From NCBI RefSeq assembly GCF_000708595.2, contig NZ_JARP01000001.1, positions 558,001-622,000 of the forward strand: DNA of 64,000 nt, given 5' to 3'. Under the pieces are notes generated by a model, which was given only the letters and a program-made list of their open reading frames with translations, searched no databases and was not told where the DNA came from. This document shows, piece after piece, positions 9,033-16,577 of the stretch. The position numbers and the translations under genes are program-made. Position 1 is the stretch's first letter; every line of letters begins with the position of its first letter. The stretch is from Flavobacterium sp. KJJ (lineage in GTDB: Bacteria; Bacteroidota; Bacteroidia; Flavobacteriales; Flavobacteriaceae).

Positions 9033-9405
9033 TCACTTATATGAATATGCTGTGATTCGTGTTGTACCAAGGGTAGAGCGCGAAGAATTCCTGAATATCG
9101 GAATCATTTTATTTTGCAAAAAAGCTAAATTTATTAAGGTATTATCGCATATTGACGATGCTAAAATTGAAGCCCTTTCTAGCGATTTTGACATTGAACA
9201 GCTGCATTGTAATGTAACCGCACTTAAAAAAATTGCAGCCGGAGATAAAGATGGCGGACCAATTGGCGAAATGGATATTCCATCTCGTTTTCGCTGGCTT
9301 ACTGCAATTCGAAGTTCAGCAATTCAAACTTCAAAGCCACATTCAGGACTTTGCGAAGATTTAGAAAAAACGGTTCAACGATTGTTTGAAGAAATGGTTC
9401 TTTAA
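9022..9405 (+). CDS. DUF3037 family protein
   Basis: 127 residues. The start at 9022 lies inside the 3' end of the HipA-like gene in another frame, so the two are translationally coupled. The N terminus has the hallmark YAVIRVVPRVEREEFLNIGIILF. The rest is mixed alpha/beta with a conserved-looking FRWLTAIRSSAIQTSKPHSG near residue 92. No signal peptide or membrane segment. The biochemical role of DUF3037 is unknown to me; steady linkage to the kinase suggests a partner or regulator. The stop codon is followed at once by a GGTTCAAAGAGACAAA tandem repeat. Confidence 0.8.
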   Translation: MQDNHLYEYAVIRVVPRVEREEFLNIGIILFCKKAKFIKVLSHIDDAKIEALSSDFDIEQLHCNVTALKKIAAGDKDGGPIGEMDIPSRFRWLTAIRSSAIQTSKPHSGLCEDLEKTVQRLFEEMVL

Positions 9406-9706
9406 GGAAGGTTCAAAGAGACAAAGGTTCAAAGAGACAAAGGTTCAAAGATAGAAAGGTTTTTATTTGATTTAGATAATCTACTCATTTCTGTCATTTC
9501 GATCCCGAAGCCTTGGGATCGAAATGACAAAATAAAAACCTGAAACCTGAAACCTGAAACCTGAAACCTGAAACCTGAAACCTGAAACCTGAAACCTGAA
9601 ACCTGAAACAAAAAAAACTGAAAACTAAAAAAACCACGAACTACATCACTGTAATTCGTGGTTAAAAAAAAACTAAACTAACTCATATTTTGCTATCCAG
9701 AGTTTA
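9406..9706. repeat. repeat-filled gap: GGTTCAAAGAGACAAA units, palindrome, heptamer array
   Basis: Directly after the DUF3037 stop come about three copies of GGTTCAAAGAGACAAA (9408-9460). A hairpin follows at 9492-9529 (TGTCATTTCGATCCC with GGGATCGAAATGACA). Then comes an array of AAACCTG heptamers at 9536-9609, about 10.6 copies, the same unit as at 3456-3572. The gap ends with the pectate lyase terminator. No gene seen; the minus-strand ORF through the heptamers is a repeat artefact. Confidence 0.9.
9631..9664 (-). terminator. terminator of pectate lyase gene
   Basis: On the minus strand AACCACGAATTAC pairs with GTAGTTCGTGGTT around a short loop, followed by seven T. It lies 43 bases past the pectate lyase stop codon. 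Confidence 0.85.
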
Positions 9707-10816
9707 TTAGAATGAACCGCAGGTGTTACCAGAAAAAGTAGCACCAGCTCCAGCAGTAACATCAGCCTTAACAGCAGATGCTGCAAGCGTTACAATTGTA
9801 TATGGTGGAGTAAAAGCGGTTTTGCTTCCTAATTGATTACCGCTTGTATTGGTAAAAAGATTTCCAACCGCGGTAACCGCTGTATAACCCGCCATTAAAT
9901 CAATTGGTGTTTTTACACCTTCAAAAGAATTGTTTTCTACACGGATATTAGCTTCAAAACCAGCTGCAATACATTTATTGCTTACTGTACTATTAAAGTA
10001 ATTGTTAATTAAATGTACTTGGCCAAAACGTACTCTTGGCATTCTTTCTTTACAGCCAGGAGCCCACCAGCAACGAGCAAAAGTTATTCTTAATTTTCCG
10101 CGATCTCCAGTTGCTCCATCGCTTGAACCAATTAAGTTCGAATATCTGTGATCATCAGAACCTCCAGAACCTCCAGCTTTCGGCGGTTTTAGATAGTGAA
10201 ATTTAGAATAAGTAACCGAGATATAATCTGATTTGTTTTTGATGTCGAAGTTTCCGTCAACACCATCTCTAAATTCGCAGTGGTCGACCCATACATTTGT
10301 ACATTCGTCTAGAATTGCATTATCCCAGCCGTCAGTATCATATGCACCGGGACCTTCAAAAATAAGGTTTCTGATAATAATGTTCTTGCATCTTTTAATG
10401 TTGATGATTCCAGAAGCATCTTTTGTCTGATTAGTAGAAACCAATTTTGCACCGCTTGTACCATAAATCGTTTTGCCAGTTTGATCTTGGAAAGACAATC
10501 TTGCTGTAATGGTGATTGTACCAGTTACTTTAATAACTTTTACAGAACTGCTCTCAATTGCTGCTTTTAATTGGGCGTAAGTTGTAACTGTTGTTTCAGC
10601 AGAAGTTCCTCCGCCAGTTGTTCCGCCGTTTTGAGAAGCCCATCCCGGAACTTGAGCGCAGTTGCCCACTTTTGCAGTAATACCAGTCGGAGTGGCCACA
10701 TCAGTTTCGACAATTGCGCTTTCACTACTTGGTGAAGCAATTTCTTCCGTATTACAGCTTGTGAAGCTTAATACAAGTGCTAATAGTAACACTGACCATT
10801 TTGATGTAAATTTCAT
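9707..10816 (-). CDS. pectate lyase-like lipoprotein (PL1 family)
   Basis: 369 residues. The signal sequence ends FTSC near residue 21, so probably lipidated and anchored at the cell surface or periplasm. After a linker of about 60 residues comes a right-handed parallel beta-helix: TGTITITARLSF, KNIIIRNLIFEG, WDNAILDECTNVWVDHCEF with DGNFDIK (calcium-site-like acidic residues), SDDHRYSNLIGSS, and RITFARCWWAPGCKERMPRVRFG, where Arg in the RMPRVRFG segment matches the catalytic region of PL1 pectate lyases. Likely cleaves polygalacturonate by beta-elimination. No T9SS tail visible. Faces a Crp/Fnr regulator across a region with a GTAATCGATTAC palindrome. Confidence 0.88.
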   Translation of the reverse strand: MKFTSKWSVLLLALVLSFTSCNTEEIASPSSESAIVETDVATPTGITAKVGNCAQVPGWASQNGGTTGGGTSAETTVTTYAQLKAAIESSSVKVIKVTGTITITARLSFQDQTGKTIYGTSGAKLVSTNQTKDASGIINIKRCKNIIIRNLIFEGPGAYDTDGWDNAILDECTNVWVDHCEFRDGVDGNFDIKNKSDYISVTYSKFHYLKPPKAGGSGGSDDHRYSNLIGSSDGATGDRGKLRITFARCWWAPGCKERMPRVRFGQVHLINNYFNSTVSNKCIAAGFEANIRVENNSFEGVKTPIDLMAGYTAVTAVGNLFTNTSGNQLGSKTAFTPPYTIVTLAASAVKADVTAGAGATFSGNTCGSF

Positions 10817-10975
10817 AATAAAGATTTGGGGTTTATAAATATTTAACAGTACAAATCTGCTTATAATAATTATTAAAAAAGTTGAACAAGTTCAATGTTT
10901 TACAAAAAAAAATAGGATAAAGTGTTTTTTTAACAATTGTTAAGTGACAAAAAAGCGTAAAAAAAGTATTTTTAC

Positions 10976-10987
10976 GTAATCGATTAC
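10976..10987. promoter_or_regulatory. GTAATCGATTAC palindrome, possible operator
   Basis: A perfect 12-base palindrome with a central CG, in the 229-base gap between the pectate lyase gene (start 10816, minus) and the Crp/Fnr gene (start 11046, plus). The shape resembles LacI-family operators in general. It is 160 bases upstream of the lyase start and 58 bases before the regulator's start. Confidence 0.4.
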
Positions 10988-11045
10988 ATCATTTTTAATT
11001 CATTCAACTACTTACGCCCCCGAGTAAGAATAAAACTAAAAACAA

Positions 11046-11615
11046 ATGTACAAAGCCCTCAGATTAAACATTGAACGAAAAATTAACCTAACAAATGAAG
11101 AATGGAAACACATTGTAGAGAAAGCAGAATTTATTAAGCTCAAAAAAAATGAGTTTCTGCAAATTCAAGACTCAAATAACTCTTACGAAGGATTTATTTT
11201 AAAGGGATCGTTTAAAACCTACATTCTAAACGATAACGGAACTGAAAGTGTGATTTTCTTCTCCTTTGAAAACGAATGGATGTGTGATCTCGAAAGTTTT
11301 TACCATCAAAAACTGACGACTTACAACATCAAAGCGTTAGAAGACAGTGAGATTTTAGTTATCAGCAAAACAAACAAAACGCTTTTGTTTGAGCAAGTGC
11401 CAAAGCTTATTCAGTTTCACATTATTATGGTTGAGAAAGCAAATGTTGCCATTCAGCAAAGACTTTTAGATGTATTAAACAAAAAATCGAAGCAAAGATA
11501 CTTGGAGTTCGTAGAACGTTATCCCAATAAAATTGACAAAATTAACAACAGAAATTTATCCTCATATCTGGGAGTGTCGCATGAATTTTTGTCAAAGATT
11601 AAAAAGAGTTTCTAA
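11046..11615 (+). CDS. Crp/Fnr-family transcriptional regulator
   Basis: 189 residues. The N-terminal cyclic-nucleotide-binding-like beta roll covers about residues 10-115 (KLKKNEFLQIQDSNN, GFILKGSFKTYI, SVIFFSFENEWMCDLES). A dimerisation helix (FHIIMVEKANVAIQQRLLDV) and a C-terminal helix-turn-helix ending NLSSYLGVSHEFLSKIKKSF follow. It lacks the R-S cAMP motif of E. coli CRP, so the ligand is uncertain; this matches the short Crp-like regulators common in Flavobacteria. Its position opposite the pectate lyase suggests, without proof, control of that gene. The last two codons and stop lie inside a duplicated AGTTTCTAAGTTTTTT unit. Confidence 0.85.
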   Translation: MYKALRLNIERKINLTNEEWKHIVEKAEFIKLKKNEFLQIQDSNNSYEGFILKGSFKTYILNDNGTESVIFFSFENEWMCDLESFYHQKLTTYNIKALEDSEILVISKTNKTLLFEQVPKLIQFHIIMVEKANVAIQQRLLDVLNKKSKQRYLEFVERYPNKIDKINNRNLSSYLGVSHEFLSKIKKSF

Positions 11616-11769
11616 GTTTTTTAGTTTCTAAGTTTTTTTTATCTAAAGTAAAAATCTCGCAAAGACGCAGAGTCGCAAAGTTTGAATTTTCTTTTCGACT
11701 CTGTGTGTTTGAGAGATTAAAAACCCTTGCGACTTCTCGTAATTCTTCGTGTTCTTTGTGATAAAATCC
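11607..11769. repeat. tandem and interspersed repeats between crp-like and GNAT genes
   Basis: Two AGTTTCTAAGTTTTTT copies (11607-11640), the first including the regulator's stop codon. Then CGCAAAGACGCAGAGTCGCAAAG and GACTTCTCGTAATTCTTCGTG-type segments related to the CGCAAAGAACGCAAAG and CACGAA repeats seen elsewhere in the window. No gene in this stretch. Confidence 0.75.
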
Positions 11770-12276
11770 TCAAAGCTTTTTCTCTAAAAAGACAAACTCC
11801 AAAGGCGAATCTGAAATATTAATATGAATGTCGCTTGAAGGAAAAGGTTCTCTTTGGCCAGTTTCTGCGTAACCATGGCGTTTGTACCACGCAATAAGCT
11901 CTGAACGAACCGAAACAACCGTCATAATAATACTCGACAATCCTAAAGCTTTCGCCTGATTTTCGGCTTCAGCCAACATCTTTTTTCCGATACCGCCATT
12001 TTGCAATTCAGGTGAAACAGTCAACATTCCTAAATACAATTGATGTTCTTTCTCAACTAATAAAACTGAGCCAATAATTTTTTCATTGGCTGTAAACTTC
12101 AGGAACGTATTTTTAGGATCTAAAATGATTTCGGTCAATTCTTCTTCGGTTGTTCTTTTTCCTTCTAATAAATGAGCTTCTGTAGTCCAGCCTTTTTTAG
12201 AGATTTCGCCTCTGTATGCTGAATTGATTAAAGTTGTTAATGCTGGAATGTCTTCTAGTAATGCTTTTGTAATCAT
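11770..12276 (-). CDS. GNAT-family N-acetyltransferase
   Basis: 168 residues, a single GNAT fold. The acetyl-CoA-binding motif A is clear: YLGMLTVSPELQNGGIGKKM with the Q-x-x-G-I-G/K core near residue 95. AWYKRHGYAETGQREPFP near residue 133 is the typical C-terminal motif. The substrate cannot be told from sequence. The stop codon is followed on the coding strand by a TCACAAAGAACACGAAG repeat. Same strand as, and 47 bases from, the S10 peptidase gene. Confidence 0.88.
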   Translation of the reverse strand: MITKALLEDIPALTTLINSAYRGEISKKGWTTEAHLLEGKRTTEEELTEIILDPKNTFLKFTANEKIIGSVLLVEKEHQLYLGMLTVSPELQNGGIGKKMLAEAENQAKALGLSSIIMTVVSVRSELIAWYKRHGYAETGQREPFPSSDIHINISDSPLEFVFLEKKL

Positions 12277-12323
12277 GAATTATAATAGTTGTAATTTAGC
12301 TTCTTTAGGATTAGAAACCAGCC

Positions 12324-13853
12324 TTAATATTTTGCAGGTTCGTTAGCTTTAGGTAATGATTGTTTGATGAATGTTCTGATGTCTTCATTTGCAGTTTCTA
12401 AGTCAGCTTTTCTTAAATACATCATATGACCACTTCTGTAGCCTTTCCATGACATTCTATCCGTTAATTTTCCGCTTGTATCCATTTGCCATAAATTGTA
12501 CTTAGCGTTAAAGTAATCACAGGCTCCGTCATAATATCCTGATTGCACCATTACGTGTAAATACGGATTTTGTGCCATGGCTTGTCTTAAGTTTTCTCCT
12601 GTTTTATCATTAGTTCTGTCCCAAGGATGCACAGGGCCAAACATATTGTATTTAAAATCAGTTTTGTAGTTAAGATTATTACGTACATACATATTGATAG
12701 CAGGCGTAAACGAATGCAGCCAAGACGTAAGTTCGGCATTAAAATCAGGACTTTCGCCAGAGTCTTTGCGGTCAATTCCTTTATATCTAGAATCAAGTCT
12801 TCCTACTGTGTAGCCTTTATCTCTTAAGAGTTCTTTCCAAAAATAATCATAAGGAAGGTCTAAATTGTTTTGCAGGATAACTTTCTCTGATATACCAGAA
12901 TAACGTGCTATTTTAGCAGCAATTTCTTTTCTTTTTTGCTCGTCTAAAAATCCTCCTTTGCTCAGCGCAGGAAGAAGTTCGTTTATCGTAAAATCTTCCA
13001 CTTCAGGCAGCATATCGGTTAAATCTTTGTTTTGGAGATCAGGACTAAGCATTTTGTGATACCAGGCAGTCGCTGCAAAATAAGGTAATTTAAGAGCGGC
13101 AGTAGAAACAACACCACGAGTTATTCCTAAATCAGTGGGAGATACCAAAATCACTCCGTTAAGATACATCCATTGATTGTTTTGTAATTGAAGCGCCAAT
13201 CCAGAAACTCGAGTTGTTCCATAACTTTCACCTATTAGGTATTTAGGAGAAGCCCAACGATTAGTGCGGGTTACAAAACCATTGATCCAATCGGCTAAGT
13301 ATTTAATGTCGGCATTTACGCCAAAGAATTTTGTAGTAGGGATTTCTTTGCTTGTAGGTCTTGAATAAGCTGTGTTAACAGGGTTTACAAAGACGATATC
13401 AGCAACATCTAAAATAGAATACGGGTTTTCTTTTATTCCGTAAGGCTGTACAGGGTAGCCTTCATCATCAATATTTAACAAACTTGGTCCCGTATAAGCA
13501 ATCTCCATCCAAACCGAAGCAGATCCTGGGCCACCATTAAATGAAATAACCAAAGGACGTGAATCCCTGTCTTTTACATCAGAACGCTCATAATACGTGT
13601 AAAATAATCCGGCAATTGCTTTTCCGTCTTCGTCCCAGACAGGCATAGTACCTGTTGTTGCCTTATAAGCAACTTTCTGACCTTTTATTGTAGTTGTGTG
13701 ATTGGTGATGACTTGAGAATCTGGATTGAAAGTAAGGTTCGCAGGTGAATTTTCTTCTTTAGCAGGAGGAGTAGCGGCAGGTTTTGGTTTTGAATCCTGA
13801 GCATATGAAGTAAAAAATCCAGCTAAAAGAAATAAGAGTAATGTTTTTTTCAT
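12324..13853 (-). CDS. S10 family serine carboxypeptidase-like peptidase
   Basis: 509 residues with signal peptide (MKKTLLLFLLAGFFTSYA, cleavage before QD) and a Pro/Ala/Lys-rich linker. An alpha/beta hydrolase fold with S10 signatures: SFNGGPGSASVW near residue 105 (oxyanion region), the nucleophile in LIGESYGTTR near 218, an Asp near 440 in SGYYDGACDYFNA, and the His in YRSGHMMYLRK near 478. It probably trims C-terminal residues of peptides in the periplasm or outside the cell. S10 enzymes are best known from eukaryotes, but Bacteroidota homologues are frequent. Confidence 0.9.
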   Translation of the reverse strand: MKKTLLLFLLAGFFTSYAQDSKPKPAATPPAKEENSPANLTFNPDSQVITNHTTTIKGQKVAYKATTGTMPVWDEDGKAIAGLFYTYYERSDVKDRDSRPLVISFNGGPGSASVWMEIAYTGPSLLNIDDEGYPVQPYGIKENPYSILDVADIVFVNPVNTAYSRPTSKEIPTTKFFGVNADIKYLADWINGFVTRTNRWASPKYLIGESYGTTRVSGLALQLQNNQWMYLNGVILVSPTDLGITRGVVSTAALKLPYFAATAWYHKMLSPDLQNKDLTDMLPEVEDFTINELLPALSKGGFLDEQKRKEIAAKIARYSGISEKVILQNNLDLPYDYFWKELLRDKGYTVGRLDSRYKGIDRKDSGESPDFNAELTSWLHSFTPAINMYVRNNLNYKTDFKYNMFGPVHPWDRTNDKTGENLRQAMAQNPYLHVMVQSGYYDGACDYFNAKYNLWQMDTSGKLTDRMSWKGYRSGHMMYLRKADLETANEDIRTFIKQSLPKANEPAKY

Positions 13854-14053
13854 AGAATTAGGGTGTGTTATAGAATTTCGATGCTCTAAATAGGTATTTA
13901 ATTAGAGTTTTTAAAGATATAAAAAAATACTAAGTGATGATTTCGAAGCCGAATAACAAAGAAAGTTTTTAACTGAGAAGTATAAAAAGGAAAATCTGGA
14001 CTTGTTACGATTTTTTATCTGTTGGGGACGAAGAAATAGTTTTTTGTTTTATT

Positions 14054-14142
14054 TTGCTGGGGTGAGCGTCCCTCTCGTGCACGTTCCAATTGGTTTTTTG
14101 AATTTCTTTGTGTTCACGAGTGCGACGCTCGCGCTAGCGAGG
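14054..14142. repeat. REP-like palindrome, copy 1
   Basis: About 89 bases with inverted arms (TGAGCGTCCCTCTCGTG and CACGAGTGCGACGCTCGCG) around a loop containing GTTCCAATTGGTTTTTTGAA. Nearly the same loop and arms recur at 14996-15077. The right end supplies the last two codons and TAG stop (14134-14136) of the minus-strand lipoprotein gene. Confidence 0.9.
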
Positions 14143-14613
14143 GGAATTAACAAATGTTCCGATATCAATAGTTGAATTATCATTTACTTTATGTAACAAA
14201 AAATGGAGAGTATCTATTTTAGTATTTTTAGGGTAACTTATCATAAATACTCCATTGCCAGAACCTAAAATACCAAAATGTTTTTCCTCTATTTTCCATT
14301 CTAATAAGTATTCACTTTTCTTAAACTCTTTACTTGTTTTTTTTAATTTCAAGACAATTTGATTATTTGGAGATAATGCAACTTTTCTTTTTTCTCCTTT
14401 TATGACTTTATAATGCCAAACTTTTTCAATCCATACAGAATCAATAATATCTAAATCTACAGTTTGCAATTTATTTCCTGTAGAGATATAAAACCCATCT
14501 TCTTTTGAATTTGAAATTGATGAAGATGCTTGAGGTGTTGCTGTATTGAATTCATTACAACTAACATACATTAATGCTAAAATGCATAGACTAATTAAAA
14601 CTTTCTTTCTCAT
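14134..14613 (-). CDS. lipoprotein of unknown function
   Basis: 159 residues starting MRKKVLISLCILALMYVSCNEF, a signal sequence with VSC as probable lipidation site near residue 19. The mature part is beta-rich, Lys/Ser-rich, with segments such as LDIIDSVWIEKVWHYKVIKG and YLLEWKIEEKHFGILGSGNG, and no family I recognise. The final residues (SPR) and the TAG stop come from the end of a REP-like palindrome, so the element has apparently redefined this C terminus. Flanked on both sides by repeats in an accessory-looking region. Confidence 0.7.
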   Translation of the reverse strand: MRKKVLISLCILALMYVSCNEFNTATPQASSSISNSKEDGFYISTGNKLQTVDLDIIDSVWIEKVWHYKVIKGEKRKVALSPNNQIVLKLKKTSKEFKKSEYLLEWKIEEKHFGILGSGNGVFMISYPKNTKIDTLHFLLHKVNDNSTIDIGTFVNSPR

Positions 14614-14803
14614 TTTCTTGACAATGTTGTTCGTGGCACTTTAGGTTGAATTGAAACGAATCTACAAAAACTTACTGATTTTAAATAAATGTTTTTAAAG
14701 ATAATTTAAGGAAATATCTGAAAAAAAAATGCAATTTGTATTGAACACAAACTGCAATTGCTTGGCGCAAGCGAGCAAACTATAGAGCTTCTAAATTTGA
14801 GTT

Positions 14804-14924
14804 GCCTCCAGCTTTAGCTGGAGAACAAAATTGCAATATTAGAAATGGCTTTAGCCTAATCTTTAACTTTTTTGGCTAAAGCTGATTGAATGTCCATAAA
14901 AAAACTCCAGCTAAAGCTGGAGGC
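14804..14924. repeat. composite element with perfect 20-bp terminal inverted repeats
   Basis: GCCTCCAGCTTTAGCTGGAG (14804-14823) is exactly repeated in inverse at 14905-14924. Each end is itself nearly palindromic (CTCCAGCT..AGCTGGAG). The 81-base interior carries a second inverted pair, GGCTTTAGCC (14847-14856) and GGCTAAAGCT (14874-14883). Too short to encode a transposase; resembles a non-autonomous palindromic element. Confidence 0.88.
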
Positions 14925-14995
14925 TATTGAATATTTTAATTATAATTTAAATGTAGTTCAATTATTGTTTGCACGATCTCTTGCTAGTTTCCTTT

Positions 14996-15077
14996 GCTGG
15001 CGCGAGCGTCCCGCTCGTGCACGTTCCAATTGGTTTTTTAATTTCTTTGTGTTCACGAGCGGGACGCTCGCGCTAGC
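14996..15077. repeat. REP-like palindrome, copy 2
   Basis: Arms of 24 bases (14996-15019 and 15054-15077) match at 23 of 24 positions. GC-rich arms (GCGAGCGTCCCGCTCGTG) contrast with AT-rich surroundings. The 34-base loop shares GTTCCAATTGGTTTTTT and AATTTCTTTGTGTTCACGAG with copy 1. Would form a very stable hairpin. Confidence 0.92.
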
Positions 15078-15155
15078 GGCGGGATATATATTAAATTGAA
15101 AGAGACCTTTGTTGATGTCTCTTTTTTATGTTCTGTTGCTAGCGGGAACTCGTAT

Positions 15156-16460
15156 TTATGACAACGTTTCACAATAGTTTTTATTTACCACCTTATCTCT
15201 CATAATTGCTTTGCTATTAAAATTTCTAGAAATATTTCTAATTATGTCACTATAGTTATCATTTCCATTTTCTTTTCTGTAATAAAAAGGCTTTATTGAT
15301 GAGCAATTTTTGTGCTCAAAAAGTGTGTTTAATAATGTCCTATCTGAAATTCCACAAGAATGACCAAAAGTAAAAATTTGATATTCTCCAATATTTAAAA
15401 ATTCTAGTAGCTTTTTATAATTGTCAGTTTCCAAATATTTAATAGACTTGATATTCTCTAGATAAATATTATTATTTAAATTCTCAATTGACTTGTAATC
15501 TTCGTCTATCTCATCTCCAAATCCGAAGACAACTTGATTGCCATCATACTCGTTAGTTGTTCCGTGTATATGAATAGTACTTACAGCAGTATTTTTGTTA
15601 AAGTTTAACGAATCAAATTGATTGTGATTTAAATATAATTCTTCTGTAAAGGTGTAATTAAAACTTAGAAATAATGTTTCGTCTGGCATTAGTTCAAAAT
15701 AATTTATAGCACTATCTGATAAAAGTATTTTTCGAATATCTGTGACAGTTGCATTTGTGCCAATTTTTGAAATTAATTTTTGGCTTTTTTGATCTAGTTC
15801 TGACAATGTAACCAAATCATCCTTTAAGGCTTTTAAATTCTTATGAATTTTTTGAAATTCAATTTCTGCCTTTTTATTAATGGACGTTTCGGTAAAATCT
15901 CTTAGTTTGAACGTAGAATAAATTTTCTCTCCAATATTTCTTTTTAATTTTATATCATTTGTTTTCGTTCCAAAGTTTGCGACAAATTCATTTTCTACAC
16001 CTCTTAAATACAATTCAAGCAAATCTTTTATTTGTCTCAGATCTTTATTTAATTCTTCTATTGTGTAAGTACATTTTTCATTGTTAAAGGAATCCTTTAA
16101 CAAATCATAATATTCATTTTCGATGTCAACCCACTCTTTTTCTTTTTTCCTTCGGGTTAATATTTCTAGAAATTTGTTTTCGAATATTAACTTAAGATTT
16201 TTTTGTTTTAAAATTTCAACTAAATCGTCAAAACTATTTCCTTTTACCCAATTTCCTGCCCTATAAGGACCACCAGGAACATTATCAATTCTAATTCCGT
16301 CAGCTTCAAATGTATTTAGATACATTGTAATGTTTCCATTGACTTCATTACGCAATTTTTGCATTACTTTCTCCCAATAGGCATCAATAAAATGATTGTA
16401 GCTAGTTTTAATATTATGAGCTAAATCAAATCCATTTCCAATAAGTATAATTCGATTCAT
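15156..16460 (-). CDS. AbiH-like abortive infection protein
   Basis: 434 residues. The N terminus MNRIILIGNGFDLAHNIKTS with YNHFIDAYW is the hallmark of AbiH-type proteins, whose Rossmann-like start I-x-G-N-G-F-D probably binds a nucleotide. Further family blocks follow in order: FLSFNYTFTEELYL near residue 265, STIHIHGTTNEYDGNQVVFGF near 297, and QIFTFGHSCGISDRTLLNTL near 358. The middle is helical and Lys-rich. AbiH was named in lactococci for phage resistance; the mechanism is not established. Flanked by REP-like repeats, with an unknown membrane-anchored protein gene upstream on the same strand. Confidence 0.82.
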   Translation of the reverse strand: MNRIILIGNGFDLAHNIKTSYNHFIDAYWEKVMQKLRNEVNGNITMYLNTFEADGIRIDNVPGGPYRAGNWVKGNSFDDLVEILKQKNLKLIFENKFLEILTRRKKEKEWVDIENEYYDLLKDSFNNEKCTYTIEELNKDLRQIKDLLELYLRGVENEFVANFGTKTNDIKLKRNIGEKIYSTFKLRDFTETSINKKAEIEFQKIHKNLKALKDDLVTLSELDQKSQKLISKIGTNATVTDIRKILLSDSAINYFELMPDETLFLSFNYTFTEELYLNHNQFDSLNFNKNTAVSTIHIHGTTNEYDGNQVVFGFGDEIDEDYKSIENLNNNIYLENIKSIKYLETDNYKKLLEFLNIGEYQIFTFGHSCGISDRTLLNTLFEHKNCSSIKPFYYRKENGNDNYSDIIRNISRNFNSKAIMRDKVVNKNYCETLS

Positions 16461-16507
16461 TTGATTTGTTTTATAATAGTTTTAGAATTTCCTGAACTTA
16501 GTGTCGC

Positions 16508-16560
16508 CTTGCTAGTGCGAACGTCTCGCGCATGCGCGTTCCAATGCTCGCTTGTAGCGT
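16508..16560. repeat. REP-like palindrome, degenerate copy 3
   Basis: TTGCTAGTGCGAACGTCTCGCGCATGCGCGTTCCAATGCTCGCTTGTAGCG-like segment between the AbiH-like gene and the coiled-coil gene. It shares the GCTAG..GCG..CGTC and GTTCCAAT blocks with copies 1 and 2 but is shorter and diverged. Confidence 0.65.
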
Positions 16561-16577
16561 ATGTTGGCAGTAGTACT

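Larger units (their letters stand above)
14614..15155. repeat. repeat-rich 542-base gap with three palindromic elements
   Basis: Contains a composite element with perfect 20-base ends (14804-14924), a REP-like palindrome (14996-15077), and a half-copy TTGCTAGCGGGAACTCG (about 15135-15151) next to the AbiH-like stop codon. A small plus-strand ORF at 14890-15099 runs through the palindromes and looks fortuitous. No other gene seen. Confidence 0.85.

Noticed and set aside
9429..9611. Minus-strand ORF made of repeating FQVSGFR units
   Set aside because: It is simply the translation of the heptamer array and neighbouring repeats; no independent sign of a gene.
14890..15099. Plus-strand 69-residue ORF
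   Set aside because: It runs through two palindromic elements (CTCCAGCTAAAG and the REP-like arm), has no start signal and resembles no family.
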